A stretch of DNA of 64,000 nucleotides from Diorhabda sublineata (lineage: Eukaryota > Arthropoda > Insecta > Coleoptera > Chrysomelidae), in assembly GCF_026230105.1 (NCBI RefSeq), contig NC_079474.1, positions 35,540,294 through 35,604,293 on the forward strand, in the 5' to 3' direction. Below the pieces are notes generated by a model. That model was not told where the DNA came from and searched no databases. It saw only the letters and a list, made by a program, of their open reading frames with translations. The position numbers and the translations under genes were made by a program. How positions within the stretch are numbered: the stretch's first letter is position 1; every line of letters starts with the position of its first letter. This document shows positions 38,114-48,662 of the stretch, one piece after another.

Positions 38114-39375
38114 CGAGCCCCGTCCCATTTCACTTGGCCCACTTAGATAAATTCGAAATTATTAAACTTTATTTTAAAATTCCAAAAAGTAGCTGTTAGT
38201 AAAATATTTTAAACTTTTAGTTTTACGTCTAGAATAGGTTTTGGAGGAAAATTGTCAAATATTTTGAATGATATTCAATATGATGGAAATAGATAGGTCT
38301 TGTTGATTTTTTATACATATACAAGGGTTCATCGTTTCCAAAATTGTGTTCAAAGTTTCATTAGGTCTAAAATGCGCAAATAATAAGTAAGTCATATTTT
38401 CATAAAATGTTTTTTTTAAGTGACAGATAGATTTTTGAAGTAATAAGGTGAGTATAATTTTTAAAATGGGTAGAGGAAATGTTATTGATTAAAAAATTCG
38501 TTTAATCATAATAAACTTATTCAAAAATGGGAAAAAAACTCAGAAATCGCGAAAGTAATAAACATGTCAAAATACAGTTTTCAAAATATAGTTCGCTTGT
38601 TTAAAGCAAATGGTCCGATTGTCCCTAAACGCCGGTACATAAGAAAATCGAAATTGTCAGACAAAGATAAACAAGCGCTAAAAAGAATAATACAACAAAA
38701 CAGACGTGCTAACTATGGTCAACTAAGTGTACTTTGGAGTAATGCAGATCCACATGTCACAGAGAGGCTCAAAAATTAGGATTTCGGACGTACAAGGTGA
38801 ATTTTGTAACACCTTAGTTTAATGCATATTTTTCTAAATTAAAATTTTCTTAACATAGGCCAAGGAAAAGCCATTAAATGAATTAAATGGGACAAAGAAC
38901 ATAGAAAATGCATGCCATAAGTCAAAAAAGGCCTTAAAATGGTTCTCATACAACAATATTCCACTTTTAGAATGGGTTACAAGTAGTCCAGATTTATCAC
39001 CAATAGAAATACTTTGACATGAAATGAAAAAGCGTGCAAATCCAGCTAGAACTGTTTTTGAATTAAAAGAAAGACTACAAGAAATTTGGGATGATTTTAC
39101 CTCCGAATACTGCCAGAATTTAATAAACACCATGCCTCAAATAATTACGGCTGTTATTAAAAATAAAGGGGATGTTACGCAATGGTAACTTTTAAAAGTA
39201 TGTTTAATATTTAAGCTTTTCTGATTTCATTTGGTTTTTATTTTTTTCTTTGTTTATAATTATAACATATGTTAAGACTTGTAATAAAGTATCTAATTTG
39301 CCAGTTTTTAATAACTGAAAAAGCAATAATTAGTAATTGTTTTCAATTGGGCCAACTGAAATGGGACGGGGCTCG
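38114..39375 (+). mobile_element. Tc1-like element with TA target duplication
   Basis: A 1,262-bp element. Ends are CGAGCCCCGTCCCATTTCA (left) and TGAAATGGGACGGGGCTCG (right), a perfect 19-bp inverted repeat that extends imperfectly to about 28 bp. Each side is flanked by TA (38112-38113, 39376-39377), the Tc1/mariner target duplication. The gene inside is shortened and broken. Confidence 0.9.
38466..39188 (+). pseudogene. Broken Tc1-like transposase
   Basis: It starts at 38466 with MGRGNVID and meets a stop at once. The helix-turn-helix region follows (LFKNGKK; MSKYSFQNIVRLFKANG at 38564; KLSDKDKQALKRIIQQNRRA; YGQLSVLWSNA). A large middle part with the first catalytic Asp is missing. After about 38930 the frame reads KWFSYNNIPLLEWVTSSPDLSPIEIL, a stop, HEMKKRANPARTVFELK and DVTQW with a stop at 39186-39188. 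SPDLSPIE is the last DDE block of Tc1-like enzymes. At least three stops and a deletion make it inactive. Confidence 0.8.
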
Positions 39376-39377
39376 TA

Positions 39378-40516
39378 GATATTGGAAAAATATTGGAAAA
39401 TACCACTTATATGACGTACTTTATCTCGTAGTTGCTGATCATCAGAAGCTCTAAAAATCATCATAAAACAAATCTGGTCGACATAAAAAGCATTTCTCTA
39501 AATTCTAATCGGTACAAGCTATAATTACCTAACTCGATATTGTTTAAGGATATACCTTTACACGGAAACATTGCATTAGTCTATTACTAATTTATTAGAG
39601 TGGTCTTATTTAATCGATAGAGAGATACGAGTTGGGAATATGGAAAACAAAAGCTTCCTGTATCTATGCATTAACCGAGCGATTAAATTAGAAATTTGAA
39701 CACGTAAATGTACAAAACGCTCGATCTACGCAATAGATATTACATGATTCTTAGGACACGGAATCTTGTATCATAATCAAAAGTTTCTAAAACCTCAACT
39801 GATTATATTTTATTATAATAAGCGCAATTCATTACCTCCAATTTTTAATCAAATAATTTAATGCTTTCAACAATTCTTTCATTCAATAAAATAATATCTA
39901 AATGAGCTAGAGCGAGATAAAGTCATTTTTTTAACATAGCTGTCATAAAACTTGTTTTATTGTATCTAAACAGAAAAATCTTGAGCAAATGCGTCATAAA
40001 ACTCTAATAAGACATAAAAAAAGTATATCCGATAATTAAATTGCTTATAGCTTTTATTTGTTTTATATTTTTCAGTAATATCCTAATTGTCTACAATGTA
40101 TTTCACAAACAATAAGATTTTGGTGATAAATCAAGATCTAATTCAATTTCCTTCTTCATTTAAAGTTTTCAAATAAAATCCGGTTGAATTGAAATGTTGA
40201 TAAAGGTAATTAGAATTTCTTATTTCTTAGACCGTCTGATATATTAATACATCTAAATGTTGTTGATTTTAGGTCTCTACTGTTAGAAAATTAGTTTTTT
40301 TTAAAAAGAAAGTTTCGACTTTTCTTTAAGTCTTTATCGAATTATTTTGACTTAAAGAACAGTCGAAACGTCAAAAAACATCTTTCTTTTAAAAATTATC
40401 AAAAAAACTAATTTTAAAACAGAAGAGAATTAAAATCAAGAACATTTAGATGCATTAATAATTAGAATTTGATAAAACGATGATAATTGGAATCGATGTC
40501 TACAAAAGAATACTAA
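39378..40516. other. AT-rich spacer with a foldback repeat
   Basis: No gene was recognised. The foldback structure at 40242-40456 is listed separately. Confidence 0.5.
40242..40456. repeat. Foldback inverted repeat (MITE-like)
   Basis: The arms are imperfect inverted copies: TAATACATCTAAATGTTGTT pairs with the AACATTTAGATGCATTA side, and further in CTTTAAGTC pairs with GACTTAAAG around a 20-base centre. The stem covers nearly the whole 215 bp. No coding capacity. A target duplication was not established. Confidence 0.65.
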
Positions 40517-41354
40517 CTAGCTTTTACCCGCGGCTTCGCTCGCATCGAATCCATTAAATAAGTATCAGAAATCATTATAATAGACAAGAACGAACTCTGT
40601 AGCTATATTAGAACCTGAGATATAGATCTTTGAATGTAGAAAAATTGCCAAAAACCTACAACAATCCATAACTCCACATTGAATGTCCGCGCCTAGCTCC
40701 TCTACAACTCAACCGATTTAAGTGTTCAAAACTCAAAAGAAAGAAGGTGTTTCAGCGAGTGTTCTTAAACCGAAACGAACTCTGTAGCTACATTAGAACC
40801 TGAGATATAGATCTTTGAGTGTAGAAAAATTGCCAAAAACCTACAAAAATCCATAACTCCACATTGAATGTCCGCGCCTAGCTCCTCTCCAACTTAACGG
40901 ATTTAAGTGTTCAAAAGTTCAAAAGAAAGAAGGTGTTTCAGCGAGTGTTCTTAAACTAAAACGAACTCTGTAGCTATATTAAAACCTGAGATATAGATCT
41001 TTGAATGTAGAAAAATTGCCAAAAACCTACAAAAATCCATAACTCCACATTGAATGTCCGCGCCTAGCTCCTCTACAACTCAACCGATTTAAGTGTTCAA
41101 AACTCAAAAGAAAGAAAGTGTTTCAGCGAGTGTTCTTAAACCAAAACTAAGTCTTTATCTTGAATAGAACCTGAGATATTGAGGATAGAACGTGTGTATT
41201 TGGAAAACTCCCATACAGGGGGAAATCGTATTTGAGTATAACTTGAGAATGGTGAAAATTAGATGAAATCCGATGGTTGATGGCTGATCTGTGCATCAAT
41301 ACTTTTCATTGAAAAAAAGATTTAGCAAATCATCAATTTTTTTAATATATAAGA
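40517..41354 (-). mobile_element. Helitron-like non-autonomous element, copy 4 (3 units, inverted)
   Basis: Read on the minus strand it starts TCTTATATATT after an A and ends GCCGCGGGTAAAAGCTAG before a T. Three tandem units are present. At 838 bp it is the shortest of the four copies and the only one in reverse orientation. Confidence 0.85.
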
Positions 41355-43863
41355 TAAGATCTGCATATATATTAAATTTGACTAATGGATTGAATACAGT
41401 CGCTTTTAAACATACTCAAACCATATGGAACAGTTAAATTCTAGACAAGTACATAATGTAGTATAATATGTAAAAAACAGATCCCGAAAAATACAGCAGA
41501 TATTTTTTAGTATAGATTCCTGAGTGTTAATTCTCTTTTCACCCCGACACACGAAATGGTTCTCCAAACATGGAAAGGGGCTTTAGCTGTTTGTTGTGGT
41601 GTGTTTCAATATAAAACATAGCATTGATAATCAGTAATGTTATTTCGTTGGTTCGGACTTTGGAGAAGTTAGAAATGCGTGACTGGAATATACTTTTAAG
41701 AATCTCCCATAAAATCCAACCTTCCTCTAATTTCAAGCGACGTTTCTTATGTATTGGAAACGCTCCAGAATTTTAACTGAAATTGGTTACCTCTGATGAA
41801 ACGATTCCCTATAAAATAGATTTTCTTTCGTTTCTTTTTTATTTAATTTATAATTCCTAATATCTAATAAATTGTTCAAATTTTCGTAGCATTCGAAAGC
41901 TCTGAAAAAACACCCTGAATTATCTACTTAGAAGTATTGAAGCATTTTCTATATTTATCTCATTTTATAAACTCACTTCCGTAATGTAGGAATTTCTATT
42001 GTTCCAAGTTTGACGTCTATTCAATTCTCGATCCTTTACCACTATCCGCATGACTTAATTCAACACTTTTTGTTGAAGATTCTGAACCCCTAATAGTTTT
42101 TGTACAGTTGGCAATTATTAACTAGACAAGGATATCGTTCTAAACACCGATAATTTAGGATATTTAGCCTGGAAGAGGTTTTTATTATAACTTTGTTAAG
42201 TGTTAATGAAATTCTACTAATTGAACCAACGATTTGTTCCAGCTTAGTCATGTTTCTATGTATAGGGTTCGTTATAAACACATCACCTAATCATTATATA
42301 AAAAAATTATTTGTCTGGAATTTATATGAAAATAAATGTAGTGACGTAAAGATTTCTCGATATTTTTTTTCATATTGTCAAATTAATATATGACCTTCAC
42401 TTTTGGTCTATTTGTTATTTGTAATTTCATTTAAATTATATCGAAATTCAATGTTACATTCTTTAGATTTATGTTAATAATCAGAAAAAACTTTAGACAA
42501 ATATTTAGAATAAAAAGTTGTACTGATCCCTTCGTGTCTTCTTAATCATTATAATCTTCATCATGATTATCACTTTCATCTTTAGTAAATTTGTTGTTTG
42601 TTTTTCATTTTTCATCAGTTCCCTAGCAAATTTCATCAAGAAATATTCAATTTCGAAAAAGTGCAATTCAGTTTCCACTTCGAGTAAACATATTTTAAAG
42701 TAAAAAGTTGTGTTGCTGTAAATCACATTCTTTATATCTTTTGATCTGATATAATTCAAAATGTTCAAAAAGTTCCCAACAATCCAACTATAGGTGTCAA
42801 TATATAACTTTTGTTTGCTTCTATGCACACCCTTGTTTTTGTCACTCGACCAAAATAAAAAGAAGCTAGTTCGGTTAGCAATATTTATGACACTCTCTTA
42901 TCCCGAATTTATTTCGTATACGAGGGAAATTCATAACTCTTCTTCTATATGCAATCTAATTAATTCACTAAAATTATTTCTTAGAATTTTGATTACGTAT
43001 GATCAAATTTTTATAACCAAGATTGATTTCGACCCAACTATTTGAAATTTAGTTGGTTAGGGATATTATTACACCACTAAACATCTAGCAATTTTAATAA
43101 TACAAATATATAACAAAACCCTACCAAATGACAACAGATAAATCGACACAAACTGAAAAATTATTCCATTTCGTTTTTCTACTATATACTTTCTTTTCAT
43201 CTTTAAAACAATTCAACTTCAACTCGAATCATTCAAACTCTATCATAGCTTACAAAAGATTTTATCATGCTGCATCTAATTTCGGTGAGTTAACGCGACC
43301 GAATTGAAATTTCGATTTGCTTAGTTCAATCCATATCATTCTTGTGAATCTTCCATTACACAACTAGACAAAAATAACCGTCTTTGATTAGTTTTGGTTT
43401 TATTTTTATTCTAACAAAATGAGTCTGCCTTCATTAGACTCATCGCTATTGAATACGTTTACACGGAAATTATTTTCGATGGTCTTTTAAAAAGAAACTT
43501 CTTAATTTGTCGAATTCATTATTAAAAGATACGTTTTGTCTTTTTGTTTCCCCGATGTGCATGTCCAAATAACGAAAACAAAACTAATTTGAATGCACTA
43601 TAAACCTATAAAAAACTGTATGTAATACTCTCATCATATTTTCAAAAAACTCATTTACGTTTCTTTCATTTATCAACGTTGCAGGTTGGATAATTCATAA
43701 ATTCCTTCACGATCACATTCGACTCTTCTGGTTTCTAAAGGTTCCTAAATATTTTTTAAGACTAAAAGGTCATCACAATCCTATAGATGATTTTAATATT
43801 AATATCAAAAAGCGACTCATAATAGATTTTAAGCCTCTTCAAAGCAAATAATCTTTGTTGGTA
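41355..43863. other. AT-rich sequence, no gene recognised
   Basis: Several short frames overlap on opposite strands (42090-42393, 42505-43045) without motifs. No RNA gene or transposon end was seen. Confidence 0.45.
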
Positions 43864-44117
43864 TGTATGTTACAGTGAAACACCGAAATCTGGTAAATGT
43901 CGACTTTCACCATGCACTAATGGTGAATGTTGAACATGCAGGAGATTTATATTTTCTTCTCCGTAATTCAGTCGCTACAAAACGTCACAAGGGGGACGTA
44001 ACTTTTTCGCCTCTCTTTCCTAAAGGAATGACCAAGAATTTAAAATACACAGTACATTCTACATGAGAAAATAAAATAATAGCAATAAAAAAATGACTTA
44101 CTTGTATGATTCAAATC

Positions 44118-45240
44118 TTATTTATTGCAACAACTTAAACTATTATGACACTTTGAATTGCACAAAAGTCCTTTGCTTTTATAACTGCATTTATTTGTGC
44201 AACATTTTCTTTTGCAATGACAGCGTGAATAACCTTGTACACCGCTTTTCGAATTAGCTGCAGCTGCTTCTCTCAGCGACATTTCTTGAAAAGAAATCTC
44301 ATATATGGAAAGTAACTTTTCATTGCAAATTACGAACTGAATACGTGTGTAAAGCTGCTTGAGGGTACCATTTTTATTTGCCAGTTAATAGAAGTCACCA
44401 ATTTTAGCAGGAGGAAATTGTTTTTGTGAGGTTTGTAACATTTTTGTTGCTTGCAGTAGAACATTTTCTTTCGCGGCCGCTCTTTTTGAAGACATCAACT
44501 CGTGTTTTCAGTCAGAATTTGATGTGAAGACGTTGTAGGTTGTAGGACCTCTTCAATATTTTTCTTTGAAATATGTTTTTCGGTATGACCACCGCTCAAA
44601 TTTTTTGTATAAGCATTAACAGTTTCTTCAAGCTGTTCTTCGGTTTCAGAAGTACCGGCAATTTGTTCTAGTTGTTCTTCAGTTTCAATATTTGCGATTT
44701 TGCTTTAACGCCAAACATGGCTTCATAAGGACTTTGGCATATTCCTTCGTGGTATGTAGTGTTCTTGGCAAATTGAACAAAGGGTAAACCATCTAACCAT
44801 TTATTTGTATTGTTATCGTTCATCCATGCAGTTAGTATATTCTGTTTATCCTGATTGGCCCTGAGCCTTGACGAGGCTTTCCATGAATTATTTTAACATC
44901 TTTCCACATAGCGCATATTTCGGATATGACTTGATTACTAAATTCTTTACCATTATCTGATTGCAATATTGCTGGTGCACCAAATGTTAAAAATATTGAA
45001 AGAGCGTGATGCGCTACTTCTTCAGTTCTTTTAGTTTTCAAAGGTCGTAGCTGGACAAACTTAGTTAAATGATCTTGATACACCATTATGAACTTATATT
45101 CGCCATCTCTGTTTGACTGCAGATCTATCAGATCGACTTGACATCTTGAGTTTAATTCAGAACTGACCATCGGTTTCACAACAATACCTTTCTAAGGTGC
45201 ACTGTGTTTCATTTGATACTGTTTGCATAAATTTAAATAA
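44118..45240 (-). pseudogene. KRBA2-like integrase transposase, core and C-terminus
   Basis: Minus strand. At the upstream edge it reads LNLCKQYQMKHSAP, a stop, then KGIVVKPMVSSELNSR. The integrase core follows: CQVDLIDLQS (first Asp), FGAPAILQSDNGKEFSN (second Asp). At about 44865 a short deletion changes the frame just where the catalytic Glu should lie (GKPRQGSG then RANQDKQNIL). Beyond it are FVQFAKNTTYHEGICQSPYE and AMFGVKAK, further breaks, MSSKRAAAKENVLLQATKML, and a cysteine-rich tail (CHCKRKCCTNKCSYKSKG...SLSCCNK) with a stop at 44118-44120. The tail and core match KRBA2-like proteins of animals. Dead: several stops plus the lost Glu. Confidence 0.75.
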
Positions 45241-46583
45241 AACTGTATTTAGCTTGCAACTTATCACGGATGAAATCATTGAAGAGCTTGTTTGGTGGAC
45301 ACATGTGGAGATATCGATAAAGCCTAATGATAGTATGACTAGTGCGGCATTTGCAGACACAAATCCTACTGAGATAAAAGCCTTTATAGGAATACTTGCC
45401 CTCAGCGCTGCAATGAAAGATAATCATTTATCAACCGTTGAGTTGTTTGACAGTACATTTACGGAATCAAGGTATGTGGCAGTTATGAGCAGAGACCGAT
45501 TTGATTTTATTGTTAGGTGTCTTATAATGGATGACAAGACTCTACGTCCTACTCGTCGTCAACAAGATCCGTTTATACCAGTTCGAAAGGTTTGGGATCT
45601 GTTTATAGCCCAATGGAAAATGAATTACTCTCCCGGAAGTAACGTCACTATTGATGAACAATTGCTAGGGTTTCGCGGTAGATGCCCCTTTCGAATGAAT
45701 ATACCTAATAAACCAGATAATTATATGGTAAATGCGAAGCCATAAATTGGAATAGCTACAAATACAAATGGTTTACCACAAGGTGAATATTATCTGAAAC
45801 AGCCATCTCGCCCAATTCATGGTACTAACCGCAATATAACGTGTTACAATTGGTTCACGTCTATCCCTGCTTTAAAATCAATGGCTAAACCATATAAATT
45901 GATGATTGTGGGCACAGTACGGTTAAACAAAAGGGAAATTCCCGAAAAACTGAAAAATACTCGTTCTAGACAAGTGGGCACGTCTATGTTCTGTTTCGAT
46001 GGACCTTTGACCCTATTATCATACAAGCTGAAGCCCTCGAAGATGGTGTACATGTCGTCCTTGTGCGATGAAGGCGCTGTTATAAATCCTACAACTGGTA
46101 AACCTGAAATCATTATGTTCTACAACAAAACAAAAGGCGGCGTTGACACCTTTGACCAGATATGTTCTTCGGTGTCTTGTTCAAGAAAGACTAATAGATG
46201 GCCAATGACAATGTTTTATGGAATATTGAATAGAGCTTTTGTGAACTCATACATAATTTACACACACAATGTTTTGTCTAAGCAAGAAAAACCACTAAAC
46301 CGCAGAGAATTTATGAAAAAACTAAGTACTGAACTGTCCACACCATGGATGAGATCTAGATTGGGCATCCCTACTTTGTCAAGGTGTTTGAGAGAAAATA
46401 TTGAGAATATCCTGCCACGAACTAACGAAGAAGTTTCTCAAGAAACTGAAGAGGAACCTCCTGCAAAAGTTCGCCGTTACTGTTACAACCAAAAAGAAAA
46501 GAATGTCTAAAATGACATTTACAAAATGCAAAAAGACAGTGTGTGGTGAACATAAAAAAGATGTTTGCAACAACTGTCTATAA
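45237..46583 (+). pseudogene. piggyBac transposase 1, missing N-terminus, catalytic site mutated
   Basis: The frame joins the integrase sequence at a TTAA (45233-45236). It reads LITDEIIEELVWWTHVEISI, MSRDRFDFIVRCLIMDD, NVTIDEQLLGFRGRCPFRMN (first catalytic Asp kept), then a short deletion of about 11 codons and a stop at 45743-45745. It resumes TNTNGLPQGEYYLKQ and NITCYNWFTSIPA, where the second catalytic Asp (C-D-N-W in active relatives) is Tyr. The third Asp is kept in NKTKGGVDTFDQICSS. The tail is basic, with a frameshift near 46495 before the cysteine-rich domain (CKKTVCGEHKKDVCNNCL). It is close to the classic lepidopteran piggyBac type. The N-terminal third is absent. Inactive. Confidence 0.85.
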
Positions 46584-47010
46584 TCTTTTTTTTTTTTTCG
46601 ATATTATTTGTAATTTGAGACTGAATATATAGTCAATTATCAGTTAGTAAGAAAAAAAACTATAAATGTTACTTAAATTTTTTTAAATTGTACTTTAATA
46701 TAAACACTTCTAATTTTTGTTACTTTTTGTTAAGGGTTTATAAAATCCTACATAATTTTCCTATAAATAAAAATAATAATAAAAAACCGTGTTTATATCA
46801 AATAAATTTTTTTTGTTATTATTATTTTTAATATATTAATACAGCAAATTTTATATGATTACTTCTTTTCTCCACTTTTAATTTAACATTTTTGCAAGTA
46901 AAAAAAAATATTATTTTATATGTAAAATGTGTAAAATTTCAATTAGGTTATCGCCAGAACTAGGTTTAAAGTTACATTATTTGTTCAAAATATTTTACAA
47001 ACTTATAAAA
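46584..47010. other. AT-rich stretch between the two piggyBac fragments
   Basis: Probably 3' untranslated sequence of one or both piggyBac copies. A TTAA within AGGTTTAAAG (46966-46969), preceded by GGCGATAACC in reverse, is a possible element end, but I could not match it to a partner. Confidence 0.4.
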
Positions 47011-47625
47011 TTAATCGGAGTAATCACCCTCTTCAATTTCTTTATTATAACATTTATAACAAATCATATTTGTATGAAGTTTTATACATAAATGATTTCC
47101 ACATTTTTGACAACAATATGCAGACACTGACGTTTTCTTATTTTCTACATAGCATGGTTCGCATCGCTTTCTTTTACTTGGTCCAGGTGTTGCCTCTTGA
47201 ACTTCTTGTTGTGCTTCCAAGGTTTTGTAATTTTTGAGCAAATCTTTCGTTTGTCGTGGAAGACTTTTTATTTGGGCCCACACTTTTAGTTGTTCGTCTA
47301 GCAAGGCTAGTCCTAATTTTTTCAAATATTCTCTTCTTATGACAAACGTATTTTTGTTTCCAAGAAATATCAACCGCAAGTTGATTCCAGCTACGTTCAG
47401 TAAATGGTAAAAAATTACCATAGGCCACCTCTTAGTTGACCTAGCAACGTTATAAGTAGCGCAAAGCTTGTCGACCACATCAACGCCGGATTTTGTGTTG
47501 TTATAAAATGATATTATTTCTGGCTTTTTTGAAGCATCTTCTTCCACTTCGTTCGACGCCACATGCAAACTGGAAATAAGTACTACGGTTTTTCCTTTTT
47601 TCGGGACATATGAAACTAACGTTTA
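47011..47625 (-). pseudogene. piggyBac transposase 2, C-terminal third
   Basis: Minus strand: SYVPKKGKTVVLISS, LHVASNEVEEDASKKPEIIS, FYNNTKSGVDVVDKLCATYN (third catalytic Asp), VARSTKRWPMVIFYHLLNVA, a basic PGPSKRKRCEPC segment and a cysteine-rich C-terminal domain (YCCQKCGNHLC, NMICYKCY), stop at 47011-47013. This is a PGBD4-like piggyBac, clearly a different family from the copy at 45237. The first two catalytic Asp are missing. Upstream, the sequence runs to a TTAA at 47967-47970 preceded by ACTAATGGAAGG, a candidate terminal repeat (CCTTCCATTAGTCGCGCG reversed). Confidence 0.8.
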
Positions 47626-48049
47626 ATTTTTTGTATATCCAAATAAACACTTAAAAACAATCAAAATTACGTTCGAATAATTACAAAACGTCAAAATGAA
47701 CGAGAACTTATCCCAACCAAATCTGAATATAAACTGCCGCTTTTGGTCGCGCTGTATCTAGCAGATACAAATCCGGCGGTCGAACGGGTTTAGGGTGGCC
47801 AGGGGCTGTAAAAGTGAAATCAGCCGATTGTACTTCTAGGAAAGGCTTCAAGATACATCTGCCGAGAACTACTGCAAATCTCCATTTTCTAGAGCTATTA
47901 CATAAATAAATATTTAGCAAAAAGTTAGCCATGTATCTCGTAGATACACGCGCGACTAATGGAAGGTTAATCAACTACTTATTAATCTGAAAACTCATTG
48001 AAATTATAATAGAAAGAATTCACTTTCAGTTTGTAAATAAATAGTTTCT

Positions 48050-48378
48050 AATATTGTACGGCGCCTCTCAGGCGCAAGTTTATCTTTTCAGTACTAGAAA
48101 ATAACGTTATCTTTCTAGGGTTAAGCATACGTGTTCTTCGTCCGTGGCCTATTGTGATGCGAGTTTCATATAGTATACTGTACAATTTCTTCATTGGTAA
48201 CATATCATAATCCAAAGGTGTGTTGCATTTAATTTTAGCAGAAACCACTATTTGGAATACTTTTCTTGAGAAAAATAAAAACAATTGTCTGCTAGTTTAT
48301 CCGAAATTATTGCATTTAACTTTTCAAGAAAAAGATCACGATTTACTGCAGTAAATCCATTTAGTATAAATTAGGGTA
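48050..48378 (-). pseudogene. Likely N-terminal piece of the KRBA2-like transposase
   Basis: On the minus strand the segment reads VNRDLFLEKLNAIISDKLAD and NCFYFSQEKYSK, then after a frame break VVSAKIKCNTPLDYDMLPMKK and LYSIL. This resembles the start of KRBA2-like proteins (F-L-E-K-L-N...I..DK, then Y....L.AK...K-T-P-x-D-Y) as I know them. It lies just inside the right TIR of the Ginger-like element and in the same orientation as the core at 44118-45240, as expected if piggyBac insertions split one gene. Confidence 0.45.
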
Positions 48379-48662
48379 TCGGAAAAAAATTAAGAAAACA
48401 TTGCTCGCGTTATCATAAGACTGACAAAGCTGATCGAGTCCGAGCAGAACAAAACATTTGGCGGGAGAGAGCCAGTCGCTCGTTTTTTGACTCTTCTGTT
48501 TTGGACCTCCACCAGAACATATCTGTGATTGTCAACACACACCGGACAGGGTCCGAATATACAACAATGTAATAAAATATTTCGATCTTTCACTAAGCGA
48601 ATGTTGACATTCACCGATGAAAGTCGACATTCTCCAATTTCGGTCATTCACGGTAACATGTA

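Larger units (their letters stand above)
43868..48658 (-). mobile_element. Ginger-like integrase transposon with nested piggyBac copies
   Basis: The left end TGTTACAGTGAAACACCGAAAT and, on the opposite strand, the right end TGTTACCGTGAATGACCGAAAT form terminal inverted repeats, followed in both arms by AATGTCGACTTTCA and GGTGAATGT. Each side is flanked by TGTA (43864-43867, 48659-48662), a perfect 4-bp target duplication. The gene inside is a retroviral-type integrase (rve DDE) on the minus strand. TIRs starting TGT, 4-bp duplications and an rve transposase are the known marks of the Ginger superfamily. The gene is split by about 2.7 kb that hold two piggyBac fragments in opposite orientation. 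Confidence 0.75.

Noticed and set aside
43863..44066. 67-aa frame at the left end of the Ginger-like element
   Set aside because: It is built from the terminal inverted repeat itself, whose partner lies at 48590-48658.
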